From positions 4,523,501 to 4,587,500 of the forward strand of contig CALNXK010000021.1 of the NCBI GenBank assembly GCA_942486035.1: 64,000 bases of DNA. Reading direction: 5' to 3'. The translations under genes were made by a program, and so were the position numbers. The notes beneath the pieces are model-generated. The model saw only the letters and a list, made by a program, of their open reading frames with translations. It was not told the origin of the DNA and made no database searches. The stretch is from Porites lobata (lineage: Eukaryota; Cnidaria; Anthozoa; Scleractinia; Poritidae). Below are positions 23,571-35,840 of the stretch, piece after piece. Each line of letters begins with the position of its first letter. Within the stretch, counting starts at the first letter, position 1.

Positions 23571-25026
23571 TACCCTGGGTACCAGAGGTTTTTCACGCGT
23601 GCGGCGGGAGTTTTCGGTGTTGGCCGAAGGCCGACACATCTTCGGCCGTAGGCCGAAGCCGCAAGACTGAACCTCCGACACGGAGCGGTGCTTTTTACCG
23701 TCCCCGTTGACCTTTGAACTTTTTTATCGGATTACATTTACGCCAATCAGATTGAAAGTGTCCGACTGTGATCATGTGGGCCGGCACGTGAAGAAATGTC
23801 CAAAGACCCACATTATCCTTAGAAAGACAAGTTCGAGTTTAAAATTCATTGCTTTAAAAGCAATCGTGACTGGGTCAAATCGAAGTTCTCCATAACTGAT
23901 GTAGCTTCAGTTTAAGCTGCAATCCATTCTTCGAGGTTTGGATCTGAAAATCACCATCCGTGAGAATTTAACATCCTGCTAAAAACGCTGACGAGCTGGG
24001 CCCAGCGTAACAAAACATTGCAGGAAACCGTCACTCCCACGGACAAAAAGAAAATCGCTTGTAATATTCAGATCCAGGAGGCACTTTGGAGAAATTAAAC
24101 AACCTAAAACCCTCATTTAGCCGCATTGAAGAGCTTAACATTTCAAAAGAGGTCAAAGAAAATGCTCTTGCATCAGAGGGCAAATCATATGCCGACCAGA
24201 CACAATAACCGCAGAAAATCAATATGCGTGTCACGACCTCTCAGTATGAAACAATCAGCAAAAATCAAATTTGCTTAGCCTGCGTAGCAGGTGTCGAAAG
24301 GGGTAGGGGTGCTTTTCTCCCTCCCCCTCTCCCTCCCGTTTTTGCGCCTGCCACGCAGGCTAAATTTGCTCAGTTGAAACGTTTTTCTCCAGAGCATAAT
24401 CTACCCATCACGGAAAAAAATTCATCGGAACAAGCAGCATTTTGGCATGAGGTAAAAGTCGTGTGTTGCCTCCTGACCCCTCTTTTATACTAAGAATACA
24501 TGTTTTGTTTTTATATTCCTAATCCATCAATACAAGCTATTTCAAAACATGTTGTAATCGTTTGAAATAGGAAATTAGTAAAGCTTAAACCGTATCGCAG
24601 CAAAAGCTGAATTGGTGATAATAGCTTAATTGAGTTGAATAAAATTAAATACTCCACTTGTTTGCTCATAGCTTTTAACTTGTCTACACCGTCAAACCCT
24701 TCCAGTTTATTGCTTATCATGCTCTTTCAAAACTTTCCAAAGCTGCCATCACAACACTCCTCGCGAGTACAACAACAGCAAAGTTGGAAATATTCTTTCA
24801 CGTGCTGGTCTATTCTTGTCAACCAATTGTAGCGTCTGTTAGATTCAAAGTCCCTCAGGCGGTCGTTAGGAGCCAATCAGCCGTCTTGTCCAAAATCTGG
24901 ACCAACTGATTTAACCGTGCTAACGATTGGATCGGCGCTCTGCTCCAGAGGCTTTTCGCGCGGGCCACTATAAAGACTTGACAGAAACCGGAAACCGCGC
25001 TAGAAAAGTCTCTGGCACCCAGGGTA
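23571..25026. mobile_element. 1.45-kb non-autonomous transposon splitting a duplicated block
   Basis: Inverted ends TATACCCTGGGTACCAGAG and CTCTGGCACCCAGGGTATA flank the insert. The uninterrupted relative at 19800-19815 shows the pre-insertion sequence. The flanks share TATACAATATA, so the duplicated target is 5 to 11 bases, with the ambiguity coming from the AT-rich site. No transposase reading is present. A second MITE sits inside at 24276-24362. Confidence 0.7.
24276..24362. mobile_element. 87-base MITE, 8-base duplication AATTTGCT
   Basis: Ends TAGCCTGCG and CGCAGGCTA are inverted, and AATTTGCT is perfect at 24268-24275 and 24363-24370. Eight bases fit hAT. Partial relatives with CACGCAGGCTAA-like ends occur near 31292, 50975, 55290 and 62050. 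Confidence 0.8.
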
Positions 25027-25395
25027 TATACAATATAAATCCATTAGGAAGCTATCTACATTAAGCTAAGAGCGTTAATTACAGTTTGCGAAGGTAATCG
25101 TGCGGTCTTTAATAACTACAGGACTACATGGGCTAATGATGAACACTAATGGTTTCAAAATATTTTTTCTAAACATGCTTAGTTTTATACAATTTTCTTG
25201 CATTGCGCATCTTAAGACACGTCACTGACACGTGATTTGAAAAATAACACGTAGTTTTTATCTTGTGACTTACTTAAAAGAATTATTATTATCATTAGTA
25301 TTATGTATTATGATGATGATGATGATGACGATGATGATTATTATTATTATGAAAGATATTATATGGTGATCAGTATGTTAGACTTTTACAAAGTC
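25027..25395. repeat. duplicated block, right part of split copy
   Basis: It continues the 19683-20138 relative after the transposon. It includes a GAT/ATT microsatellite at 25275-25350 followed by ATGAAAGATAT and GTTAGACTTTTACAAAG, as in the other copy. Confidence 0.7.
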
Positions 25396-25571
25396 CTTCG
25401 AAGGTCCGCGGTTTTGTGCCGCTTCCCATCCTCACTGAAGCTGGCTTTACTCGCCTTAGGGTTTCTGACAAAGTTTCCCGGGGTTACCAATAAAAAAGAG
25501 GTCCACTTGGTGCAAGTCTAGCTACGCAGCTGTGTGCATGATAGGCCGGTTTAGTTTTCGTCATTTGTTGC

Positions 25572-25598
25572 GACGTTTCGACTGCTGGTCTTCATCAG
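25572..25598 (-). ncRNA. hammerhead-like core, Penelope-type
   Basis: The minus strand reads CTGATGA, stem-loop GAC-CAGCA-GTC, GAAAC, GTC. Two bases of stem I can pair (GC with GC). ACGT at the junction is self-complementary, so pairing as a dimer is conceivable. Flanking words (CTTCATCAGGCGATGAA) match the piece at 20139. Confidence 0.5.
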
Positions 25599-27653
25599 GC
25601 GATGAACGGACTATTGGTAGACAAGAAAACCTCGCTTAAAATTTGGGTTAATCCTGGGTGAAACTTAACCATCTTTCGAGGAAACAGGACCTGGATTAGC
25701 ACTAACCGGCATTTCAGGAACCAGGCCTGTATTTTGCGATTATCCTACTTTTCTACCAGAAGGTCTTCGTGCAGCGAAGGTCGGTTGGAAGGTCTCCAGC
25801 CTTCCCTTTTTTCATAGTGTTCAGTACTCGATGGAAAGAAAGTCGACTAAACGGCGTTTAAACCGGCCGTAGGACACAGAGTGGCTATGAACTAAAGGTA
25901 TTAGGGAGCTTTATGAATCAATATTGCGCGTGATCATGATTTTTTTTTCTCTTAGCGTCGTAGATTCGAATACATGTGATAAAATTCGAACAATAAGGGC
26001 CGTAATCACATGTATTAAGCAAGAAATATCGACCTTCGTTATCTTAAAGGCTACTAGTACAGATAGACAAACAAGAAGACTTCATATCTTTAAAAGTTGT
26101 GCATTTATTGGCGTCAGATAATACACTAATAGTTCTAGTATATTCCGACCAAATGACCTCTGAAGCCCGGACCCACACATAGTGCTCTTGGGCTGCCTGT
26201 GTTTACAACGGCAGCTACAAATAAATTATAAAATTTAACCTATCGATGCGACAAACAATCCTCCGAAGCACAATCTATCCGGTATTGACTCAAGTAATCT
26301 TCAAGGAAATTTCCTTGCCAGAATACTGACCCCTTCTTTTGACAAAATAAAGTTTTGTGATATTTCTTTTTCCAATTTTGAGCAGGCTTGTTTAACGTTG
26401 TGCAGCTTGCATGCTGCATTACTATTATATGAAACAGTAGGTCTATTTGGCTTAAGCGTAACATGAAAGAATAACCCATGCTGCGTGGCACCTTTCAGAC
26501 CTTTGTTTGGGTTACTATCTCACTGAACCACACGGCATTATTCACCGCTCCTTGTTCTGCTTAAAATAATTATAGTCAAATTCCTTTTAAAAATAACCAC
26601 TTTGAAAATACAAAGTGATTGCTTCGGCATAAAGCGCTCTTGAAAGCACCCAACAGATTGCAGCCCTCATCCGGCTTTACACATATATTATCACACATGG
26701 CGTTGAGATGTGATAAAAGATACAAAATTTCAGCCATCTTTGGTCGATAAAAAAAGTCTTCAAAATGTGGATACTTCTGGGTACTTCTTAGCCTGTACAA
26801 TATTCAGGACTTCAGTTTGCTGGCGTGAGGTCCACATGTGGAAGACTTCATCATATAATCCAAAAAATCGTGAAAATTCATGACCTTGTTGTGGGTCACT
26901 CACTTTGTGATGCGAAGAATAAGTGCAACAATGATTTTAAATGTTTCTATGCGGAAACTTCGCCCTTGAGCCATTGCAAACCGGAGAAACCATGTCAAAT
27001 AACAAAATAACACAATTTTCTTACTTTTACTGGAACACAGAGAAAAAAGCCGGCGAGAAAACGACCTTATTTCACGACGAAATCTGCCATGACTGCCATA
27101 TTGCGTGATGCTTCTGGAAAAATGCATCATGGGATACTATTCGATCGTCGCCTGTTCTAACACTGTACAATCAGCGAATCGGACACAGGGTCCAGAGGAG
27201 ATGTGTTCGTCGTTAGAACATCAAAACCCGTCGAAAACCTCTGAAAAAATGGGTTATTTTGATCGCGTTAAGGTTTCGTTACACATTCTATAGACCGCAA
27301 ACCAAGAGACTGAGGGCTCGTAAGCGACGGCCTTCGGTCACCCTTCGGGCGACGTGCCGTGAGCCAGCGAGGATATGGCTTGCGGATTGATTTTCAAAAG
27401 GCGATCTGGGTCAGATAAGAAGCGAAGAAATCGTTTACAGCAGTAGATTTATAAAGATCCCATTGGGCTAATTAATCGTGCTAAGCGACAGGTATAGACA
27501 TTTTTCAAGGTAAGTAATTCATTTATTCACACGAAACTCCTCTGGACCCTGTGAATCGGACCATAAAGTGAGACACGAAAATTTGGTTTTATCAACTGAG
27601 GTTAATAGACTTAATATAAAGTCTATTTACTCTTCTAAAAAGGTTAAAAAGCG

Positions 27654-27682
27654 GATGTTTCGATGGCTAGCCCTTACTTCAG
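27654..27682 (-). ncRNA. decayed hammerhead-like core
   Basis: Same repeat as 20703, but the first box reads CTGAAGT and one stem II base is changed, so it should be inactive. It marks a second copy of the same retroelement end. Confidence 0.35.
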
Positions 27683-28549
27683 AGCGGATGACTGAATTTC
27701 AAATTGAGTGAACCTCATGAGTAAGGTCCGAAATGCACTAATCTCTTAACTTCATGTCGGGATGGGGTCGGGATCATTTCGGGGGCCGTACAGATTTTCA
27801 CAGCCAGTAGAAATTAACATCTTTCAGCTGTTTAATGGCTAACACGCGACCTGCGTTGTCAAAAACGTTTCCGGATTTTGGGTTTTTCCTCTACTTCAAT
27901 TAAACCGTTACCATAGCACCCAATCCTAGTCAAATAAATGCGGCAATAACGAGCAAAGCTGCAAAATTAAATGTTGGCGGGAATGTACCGGTTCGTTTTC
28001 ACCCTCCCATATCTCTGTTTCTTCTGTATTTAGAGGCTCTATTAGACTACGAGTAGTCCCCATTTTTCCTCAGGGATAGTAGAGCGAGCGAAATGCGAGC
28101 GCGGGTGAAAATCACCCCACACGAAAAAAGGCGACACGTTATGGCTCTACAGGAACAATTTAACTTTGGGAATCTAAACTTGCCATGTTTCAGTAAGAAG
28201 GTAAAAAAACTTGAGAGCAAGAACGTGAAAACACGTGAACTCTGAAGATCAAAACCAACGAACACAGATGAAAACACAGAAAAGGGATTGAAATCCACCG
28301 ATCACAAATCGCAAACCATGACATTTTGAACTGTTGAAGTAAACTACTGTTTCCTAAGTGGTCTGCTAGAAAGCGCCGAGCCTTCAAATTGTGATCGACG
28401 TCGCAGAAAAACCGAAAATCCAAAGACGTTTTTGACATCACGGGTAGCGTGTTATCCAGCTGTAAAGCGTTTTATCTGAACGTCAGAGACAATTGTTTCA
28501 GAACTATTGTTCTAATTCTCTGGCAAGTACTCGGGCAGGACTAGTCAGT

Positions 28550-28936
28550 CAGGGGCACCCAACGTCAATTTTTGGAAAATATCTGTTTGGAAGACGATTT
28601 GAGATCTAGAATTTTCTAGAATTTTCTTGCTTGCCTGCCGCTCCTAGGATTTTCGAACATCTAAAAAATGCTACAATTGCCCATTTTTAACGGATTTTTA
28701 CCCTAAAAAGGTCACCTAGAATTTTCGGGAGCCTTTTTTTCTGGCTTCAATTTTCGAAAAGGTAACTTTTGATCCCCATAATTTTCGGATCAATAGACTT
28801 TCAGCTAGGATTTCCGAACAGATGAAAAATTTTTAGGGGATAAGAATATTCCTATATCTACCATTAAATACTAAAATACGCTTAACAAAGCTATGTTTAA
28901 GTGTTTTCTTACTATATTATCTTTGGGCGCCCCTGA
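28550..28936. mobile_element. MITE whose end is exonised in gene B
   Basis: Ends TCAGGGGCACCCAA and TTTGGGCGCCCCTGA are inverted. GTCAG is present at 28545-28549 and 28937-28941. The right end runs into the last exon of gene B and supplies its final codons and stop. Confidence 0.65.
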
Positions 28937-30411
28937 GTCAGTATACGTCCAAGACCTTCCATAAAGGAACGCGACACATTTACAATAAAAGGACTGCCTT
29001 GAATGTGAGCACCACGTAAGCAGACGTTCAACATGTAATAGCCTGTCTCCGCATCTTCAGGGATAGTGTAAGTAACTGAATATTTACCATCGCCTTCCTC
29101 CTCTATAACTCCATTTGCCTGCTTGTTACAAAATTCGTCTTTGAGCTCCACCATAAACAAGTCGCTGCCCAGAGACCGCTGACGTTTCTGAGCGTCATAT
29201 GCAAAGATAGCAAAGGAGCTCTCTGCTCCCAAGAATGCCAGACGTAGTCCTACGCCACTAGCAAATGTATTTTCTGCACAGGCCGTGAAGTCTTCAATGA
29301 CGCTAACTTCATCCTTGAGCGCGTCCAGCAGCTCTTGCAATTTCGTGCGATCAAAGATAAGCTTTGGTTCAAAGTTGACCTCTGGCTTAAGCAGCGTTGG
29401 TTGATTTTCTATGTCCCTGATCGTCGATTCAATAGTTGTCCAGGCAAGCAGATGCTCAGCGTTACCAGATTGGATGCTGGATAAAACACTCTCGAATGAA
29501 CTCTCCATTCTTTCTTGAAATCTTCGCAGGCGGTCTTGCAGCTCTGTGAGGGTAGCTGTCTTGTTATTGTACTGCTCTTCCAACTCATTCTTCAGAGTTT
29601 CCTCTTTGGCGGTGATTGCGGCATGAATCTATAAAGCATAACATACATGACGTCTAAGAAATTATCTAAACAAATGGATCAAGAGAGCCAGACCAGAAGT
29701 CTGTCACTGAATTCTGATCGCTTTCTTGGTATTGTTGAATTTGTAAAGTCATTATTTGTTGTGGGATCTAAAGAAAAAATAATTGATATACAACAACATT
29801 TATTGGCATTTCCATGAGTAGATGGAATTGCCGATTACAATATTGATCATGTTAAGGTAAAGGAAAACAAAAGAAGAGAGCAAAATGCTGGCAGATGTCC
29901 ATGTACAAGAAACAAGTAAATCAGTTATGAAAACGTTTACCACACACTTTGACGAGTTTTGACATTGGTACACACCTTATAGCTAGTCACTCATGATCTG
30001 GTTTTGTTCATTTGTAGTTCCCGCTCTTACGCAGTAAATTGCTGTACAAAACCTCGATTTAACGTAATGTATATAACTAAGTCCTCGGCAAGCTTCGGTA
30101 TGAGAAACGATATTCTTCACTCGAGTAACAATAAAATATATGAAAAGAGCCTCGATACGCCGTATAACATTATTGTAAACAGCATTTTGCCAGTCCCTTG
30201 GCTTATATAGTCGAGGTCCCTCTGTAGTCGAAATCACATTCCTTAAATCTAAATTAAACGGTATAAATATATGCTTATTGAGTAGGTCTGGCTTGTCAGG
30301 GACTAGCTTACCTACGTATACAGAGCTGCCACCACAGGGAACCCGAACGCTGCATTAGCTAATAAAATAATCAGTTGCTATTTACCTGTGGTTCCTTAGT
30401 CGTTTTGAACG

Positions 30412-30849
30412 TAGCCTGTTCCAGGCTCTCAGATAGTGGGGAAGACGCGAAAGTAAAAGGCACGTGAAAAGTTGACGGGGCAGGAAAAAGGAAAAGGAAG
30501 GGAGAGAGAGCCTGAAATCAGTTCTTTTATTAAAGACCCTATTCCCCCAATTTTGGCACGTTTGAGATAATTATCTTTGTTCAACACAGAAGCTATCGTG
30601 GATCCCTCTATTTCACGTGCCTGGACGCCGCACGCCATCTTTCTGAGTGATAGGAACGACCCGCTTTGAGAGTGTTGATATAATCTGTCAAATCTGACCA
30701 ATCAGAGGCTATACCAGGAGCTGGTATACCGCAATAGGTTGCTTAAAGAAATGATTACAGGCTCCGCCGCCCCCGCTCTCCTCAGTTTCTTCCGTTGTAT
30801 TTTCTAATTCGGGCTTTCTCAATTCAGCGGACCATCTCGGAACAGGCTA
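30412..30849. mobile_element. MITE in gene B intron, 9-base duplication
   Basis: Ends TAGCCTGTTCC and GGAACAGGCTA are inverted. Flanks TTTTGAACG (30403-30411) and TTTTGAAAG (30850-30858) match at 8 of 9 bases, a Mutator-like size. No transposase is present. Confidence 0.65.
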
Positions 30850-30941
30850 TTTTGAAAGGGGTTTGAATCTAATTAGAGACGCTTAACATTGCTAGTATCA
30901 AATGCTTGCTTGTCTGGCGCGTCGTAAATAGGATGCGGCAA

Positions 30942-30948
<7 letters not shown>

Positions 30949-30972
<24 letters not shown>

Positions 30973-31026
30973 GGCCTCTGAGTCAATACCCGATTTGGCC
31001 TTCGGCCTCATGGGCTATTGACTGAG

Positions 31027-31055
<29 letters not shown>
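30949..31055. repeat. palindromic MITE in gene B intron
   Basis: AACAATTATTCCTC and GGCCTCTGAGTCAATA pair with TATTGACTGAGAGCCC and GAGGAATAATTGTT around GGCCTTCGGCC. It is a near-perfect hairpin of 107 bases. Confidence 0.65.
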
Positions 31056-31062
<7 letters not shown>

Positions 31063-32455
31063 ACGCTTGAATACAAAGGCTTAAATAGCATTCGCGCGCA
31101 CGCGGGTATTATTTATCTCTCACTTTCAACAGTCAGCGATCTGACCAATCAGATCATGATACCAGAATCTGGTATCATGGATGGGCGGCATCAAAGGAAA
31201 GTCTAAGACTCTCCCTCCTTTTTTCTCCCCCAGGCCACCCTCGCCTAGCTTCCCTCACCGATTTCCTTTTTCGCCTCGCTCCTTTTGCGGGCCTGCTCGC
31301 AGGCTACCGGGAAAACGAAAAAATAACACTAAAGGTAAATACGGAGCCATTGACCCTTCATTTTCTATGAAATAATAGTGAAAATCATATATAGGAACTG
31401 AGGCAAGAAGAATTAAATGAAAGAAGATCGTCGCAGTTACGTTGGCACGCAACTTCTGCGGTTGCAAAAAAAGCCTTAAAGAATTCAGGTTTTCTTTCTT
31501 TTTTTCCATTCGCAGCTGACAAACTAATGACTATAACTGCAATGATCTTCTTTGATTTAATCCTTTATTTTCTGTTAATAACGAAGCAAATGTTTAGGTG
31601 GGCAGGGTCTCCGTGTAACAAAGGGAAACTTACCTCGGTGAATAACCTATGAATTTGGGTACTTTGTTCTTCATACGCGATTTTTATGTCAAGACTTGCT
31701 TGCTTCAGTTGAGCATCTGCATTTTTAATCTCCTCGGAACGAGCGTCAACTTCAGTGACAAGTTCCCTCACCTTTGGACGGCACTTTGAAGCTGCCTCTG
31801 TTAAGGATGAACAATTGTGACCTTTGTGATCAAGCTTTATGCATTCTCTACAAACCAAATGACGGCAATCTTCGTCAAATAAAAGGAATCGCTCTTTATG
31901 TTCTTGGCAGAAAACGGTCACAAGCGACGACTCCAAGGAGACAACTTTGTGATCACGACTTGCTTTGCTGCGAGTGTGAATGCCAGCTGCAACCTTACAC
32001 ATATCCTCTTGGCAATTCAGGCAGAAAGAAGTCGCAGGATGCTCAACATCACAAGATTCACAAGTGTACAAGCATTCAACGGCTTCTTCGTGCTGGGGTG
32101 TGACATTTGCATTAGTAATGTTCAACAACGCAAAGTTCTTTGGTAGCCCTGCTACTCCAGCTCGAGGCACGTTAACTTCATCTCTGCATGTCGGGCAGAG
32201 AATTTTGTTATCTGCAGCCTGAGCAAGTAAGCGCTCCAGGCAGCCGGTACAAAAGCTATGACCACAACTCAGAATACGAGGGCAAATATTTTGATCATCA
32301 TATAGCTAGCAACAGACTGGACACTCAAGTCCTTCTGCAGACGCCATCGCCTGAAATAAAACAGAAAACATGTTGGCACTAAACCTCTGCACAGTCAGGC
32401 TAACGAAGTAATCCTGAGGACAAAAATCATGGGTTTTTTTGGAACTGCGGCAGTA

Positions 32456-32700
32456 TTAGCTAAGGCGGTGGAGTGCGATGTGCTGCACAGTGGCAGGTCG
32501 CGCGTTCGATCCCGGTGCCGGACCAGGCTTTAACATTTCTGAGAACTGGAGGTACTGCCTTTGCCCTGCAAACGGCCAGACCTTCGCATGCCCCGGATAA
32601 CCACTTAGAAATCGCGGTCCTGTCTCCAGTGGGAAACGTAAAAACAGTGTCCTCACTCAGTACTTTTGTCCAAAATACATTCACACTTTCCATTCGATTC
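32456..32700 (+). repeat. tRNA-derived SINE
   Basis: TTAGCTAAGGCGG resembles a Pol III A box and GCGTTCGATCCC a B box about 40 bases later. The body (GAGAACTGGAGGTACTG and following) recurs headless upstream of gene C at 48340. The region does not fold as a functional tRNA. Confidence 0.55.
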
Positions 32701-33014
32701 CCTTTCGAACGCCCGCCAGACAGGTTAAAGAAACATCAGACTAAAGAGTGTGTGTCACATGATTCAGAGAACTATCTAGACTGCAAAACAATCCGTATTT
32801 TTGCGTGATTAAGTACGCGCAAGCAGTCAACAAAAGGTCTGGAACGAGGCTGAAAACAGAGAGGGAGACTAGGGAGAGACGCTTGTTTTTCTCTCGCCTC
32901 ACAGGCCCGTAGGGCGTGTGAGGCTCGCGCGCCTCGCGCACGTAGGACTCTTACGCCACGCTTTACCGATTTCTTTACTGATTTTGAGAAAAATACCGAC
33001 TGTTTTACAGTCTA
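32701..33014. other. short intergenic stretch
   Basis: It contains part of a GC-rich repeat with palindromic words (GCCTCACAGGCCC, CGTGTGAGGC) at 32885-32930. No gene was seen. Confidence 0.4.
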
Positions 33015-34609
33015 AGAACTACCATAAAACTGAGTGAAACATAAAAATAACTACTCAAAACATTAACCAACAGTTTTTCAAAGTTCATTTATGTTGTTTG
33101 TAACATTTGATGTACTGCTTGGAATACATATCTGTTTGAACCTGAAATTTGGTCATTTACGAGTAATTTCTCAAGTTCCACAGCGAAAAAGGAATCGATC
33201 TCCACAATTCTTCAGATGATGCGAAAGCTGAATTCAATAATTGTCAATTATTAACGAAATGAACTAGCCAGCCTTGAAAAAAAGCCTTTAATAAAGCAGG
33301 GAAAATTCAGACGGTCGGAGTTGTGTTATTCAACTGTTTCAACTGTTAATTAATTATTGCAAACTTTACAGCAACCAATATCCACTCCCCGCTGTTAGCT
33401 AATCGAGGCGAGCAGTGGTTACACGCGTGTTATATAAATATTTACAAACAGCTCACAAGCAAGACTAGAGAAAAGGAGCAAAAAAAGTTAAATAAATAAA
33501 TAAAAATAAATTCAATTCAATTAAGTTTACAGTCATGTACATTGCAAATATATAAGAAGCCAAGTTTTCACTTCTTTTTTGATAAAAATAATATTATTTA
33601 GATGTGACTTGTTAGACGTTTTTGACAGAGGCCGCAAACGACCCATTCACTCAACCAAGACTACACTAAGAAAGGCGGTATTGTTTTGGCACTCGTGCAT
33701 GCATAAAGAATAGTCTGATCAACACTAACAGTATCCTGCAGTGTAATCACTAATATGGAAATTTGTCCGCACCAAGAATTGCAATAAAATGGACTTATAA
33801 ATATGTCGTAGATCTTGGCCGGGTATATAAGAAGTAAGCAAACCAAGGGTAACTCAATTGTTCCCATGATTCGTGTATTATCTAGCTAGACACCCAGTCT
33901 TATCATCATTTCGTCGGAGAACTTTAATTGCGTGTAGCCAACTGTGTAGCTCTTTTTTTACATAATTTTATCACCTCATTGATTCTGGGGTTTTGCCCTT
34001 CTATGGAGTTTTGGTTTCGCGTCGTTGTGACCTGAAGTGTAACATTATGTGATTTCTACAAATAAAAACGTTGTCATAGAAAAGGCATCTTAATTCTGGG
34101 TTAAAACGTCTTAAGATTCCAGTCAGTCAAAATAGAAAAACTGCGTACGTTTATTTCAGTGATTTCACTATCAAAGGCTGCTTCAAAATAACATGGTGAA
34201 TTCACAGTCGGTGTTTACTAGATCAGTAATCACAATCATGACAAGTTGTTTGCTGTAAATGTAAATGATTGTAATGAGAAATTCAAACTCCCCTAAAACT
34301 TTATTAAACATATTAAAGAAAAATGTTTTATGAGTTCCTTAAAATGAATATGACTGCTCAAAATCAAATTAAAAAAGACTCAAGCGCGGATTTAGGTCAA
34401 TCTGAGTAAATTGAACGCTTGACTGTGCAGACGGCTGACCATATCTAGATTTCCGAATAATACTCTACCATATGATGGGAAAGGCTAAGGTTCATATATC
34501 CTCCAAGACACCGTGGTAATTTAGCAACTAAATTTCATACTTTATCGCCAAACCCATTTTCACTGCTAAGATTTATGAAGAGTGTAAGGAAGAGCAAAGG
34601 CCCGTGCAA

Positions 34610-34775
34610 AAGGACGCAACATTGTTGGATGTTACATGTTGCGTCCGTTTGCACAGCCTGTTGCATGTTGTTGCGTGTTGTTGGGAGTAGTTGAGCAAAG
34701 TTTGAAACCGGTCAAACATTTAGCTCAATGCAAACGGACGCAATGATGTTGGGAGTTGTTGAGTCCGTTGCACGT
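34610..34775. repeat. GGACGCAACA-type dispersed repeat, copy 4
   Basis: It is the counterpart of 8478-8640, with the same inverted words (GGACGCAACATTG, TGTTGCGTCCG). Confidence 0.55.
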
Positions 34776-35084
34776 GGCTCAGTCAATGAGCCTATATTCC
34801 ACCTTCCATTTGTCACGCTAAAGAGCAATGTTCAATAACTAAAAAGGTTTCATTTCACGTTCTTGTCTTATATATATTAGATCAAGTTTAGGTGAGAACT
34901 GCATGTCATGTCCTGGAAAGCGAAGGGTGAAAGTCAGATGTAAATATTCGATGGCACTGAGGATTTTAAGATTTAGAGTGTAACAGTCCAAAAATGAACG
35001 TAGCTATTGTTGTGCGAGTTATCAGTAGATTTTATTTGCAAGAAACAAGCCCTACATACCTTAAGTAAGGGAGAAAAAAGCCCC

Positions 35085-35305
35085 GTGTAAACTAACGCAA
35101 GTCGGCAAACAACTCCCAACATTGTTGGATGTTACATGCTGCGTCCGTTTGCACACTCTGTTGCATGTTGTTGTTCCGTGTTGTTGGGAGTTGTTGCGCA
35201 ACGTTTGAAACCGGTCAAAACGTTTAGCTACGTTCAAACGGAAGCAACATTGTTGACCAACAACTCCCAACATTGAGAGGAGTTGTTGCGTCCGTTTACA
35301 CGTAG
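35085..35305. repeat. GGACGCAACA-type dispersed repeat, copy 5
   Basis: It is the counterpart of 8960-9178 in the second duplication copy. Confidence 0.55.
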
Positions 35306-35730
35306 CTTATGGTGCCTCAAGAGAAGAACTTAAATCATTATGCTTCGTGAAACAACACTTCCTATTGTAACTACCAACACCAGTTGCACTTTTTAGTCAG
35401 CAAAGATGAATTTATATGCTCACAAACGCACCTGAGAAGTGGCGTAAAGCTTACCTTTGAATGATAAAAAAAATAAGGGTAAGATTTGTGCATAGCCCCA
35501 TGCATTTGTTCTGCATACTGTGTCGACTCTACTCATATAAACTGTTTGGACGAAATAGCATAGGACGATTCACGACAATGTCTTCGTAATTAACTGACTC
35601 TCTCTGGGATTAAAAGAATTATGTTTCCAAATATTATCGAGCTGAGCGATGGCAGAATTTCAAATTTGACTATTCTGTTGCCTCAAAAAAAAAAATTTTG
35701 ACATATTCTTATCAAACAAGTTGCACTTAC

Positions 35731-35840
35731 CTTAAGTGAGGCAAACAACTTAATGAAGCGTAAGAACCTATTTGACCACGATCTCTCCACCGACAGCACT
35801 ACTGCCTTAAGGCTCATCTCCGGTGTAATATAATTCAGTT
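35731..35840 (-). other. candidate 5' leader exon of gene B
   Basis: Minus-strand TTGCCTCACTTAAG is followed by GTAAGT, with the last exon base at 35731. It is about 3.4 kb from the RING exon, the same distance as in gene A. The right limit is unknown. Confidence 0.4.

Larger units (their letters stand above)
25396..28549. other. intergenic, repeat fragments only
   Basis: It holds hammerhead-like cores (25572, 27654) and a half copy of a palindromic MITE at 28040-28140 (GACTACGAGTAGTCC, compare 42637). No coding region with family motifs was seen; open readings stay under 85 codons. Confidence 0.4.
28912..32347 (-). pseudogene. TRIM45-like RING/B-box/filamin gene B, nonsense codon in RING
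   Basis: Exons are 31634-32347 and 28912-29628, joined in phase 0 (donor GTAAGT, acceptor tttatag). The start ATG follows acceptor ttcag plus GCG. The first residues are M-A-S-A-E-G-L-E-C-P-V-C-C, then TAG at 32306-32308, where C and D have Glu. The rest of the RING (CGHSFCTGC and CPTC), both B-boxes, the coil and the filamin repeat are open and well conserved. With the stop read through it would encode about 475 residues. The last residues (TQGRPKII) come from a MITE end. Either this is a young pseudogene, or translation starts at a later codon, or the base is a polymorphism or an error. The intron carries two MITEs. Confidence 0.82.

Noticed and set aside
32456..32530. tRNA gene
   Set aside because: A and B box words are present but there is no acceptor stem or anticodon arm pairing; the flanking body repeats elsewhere as a SINE.
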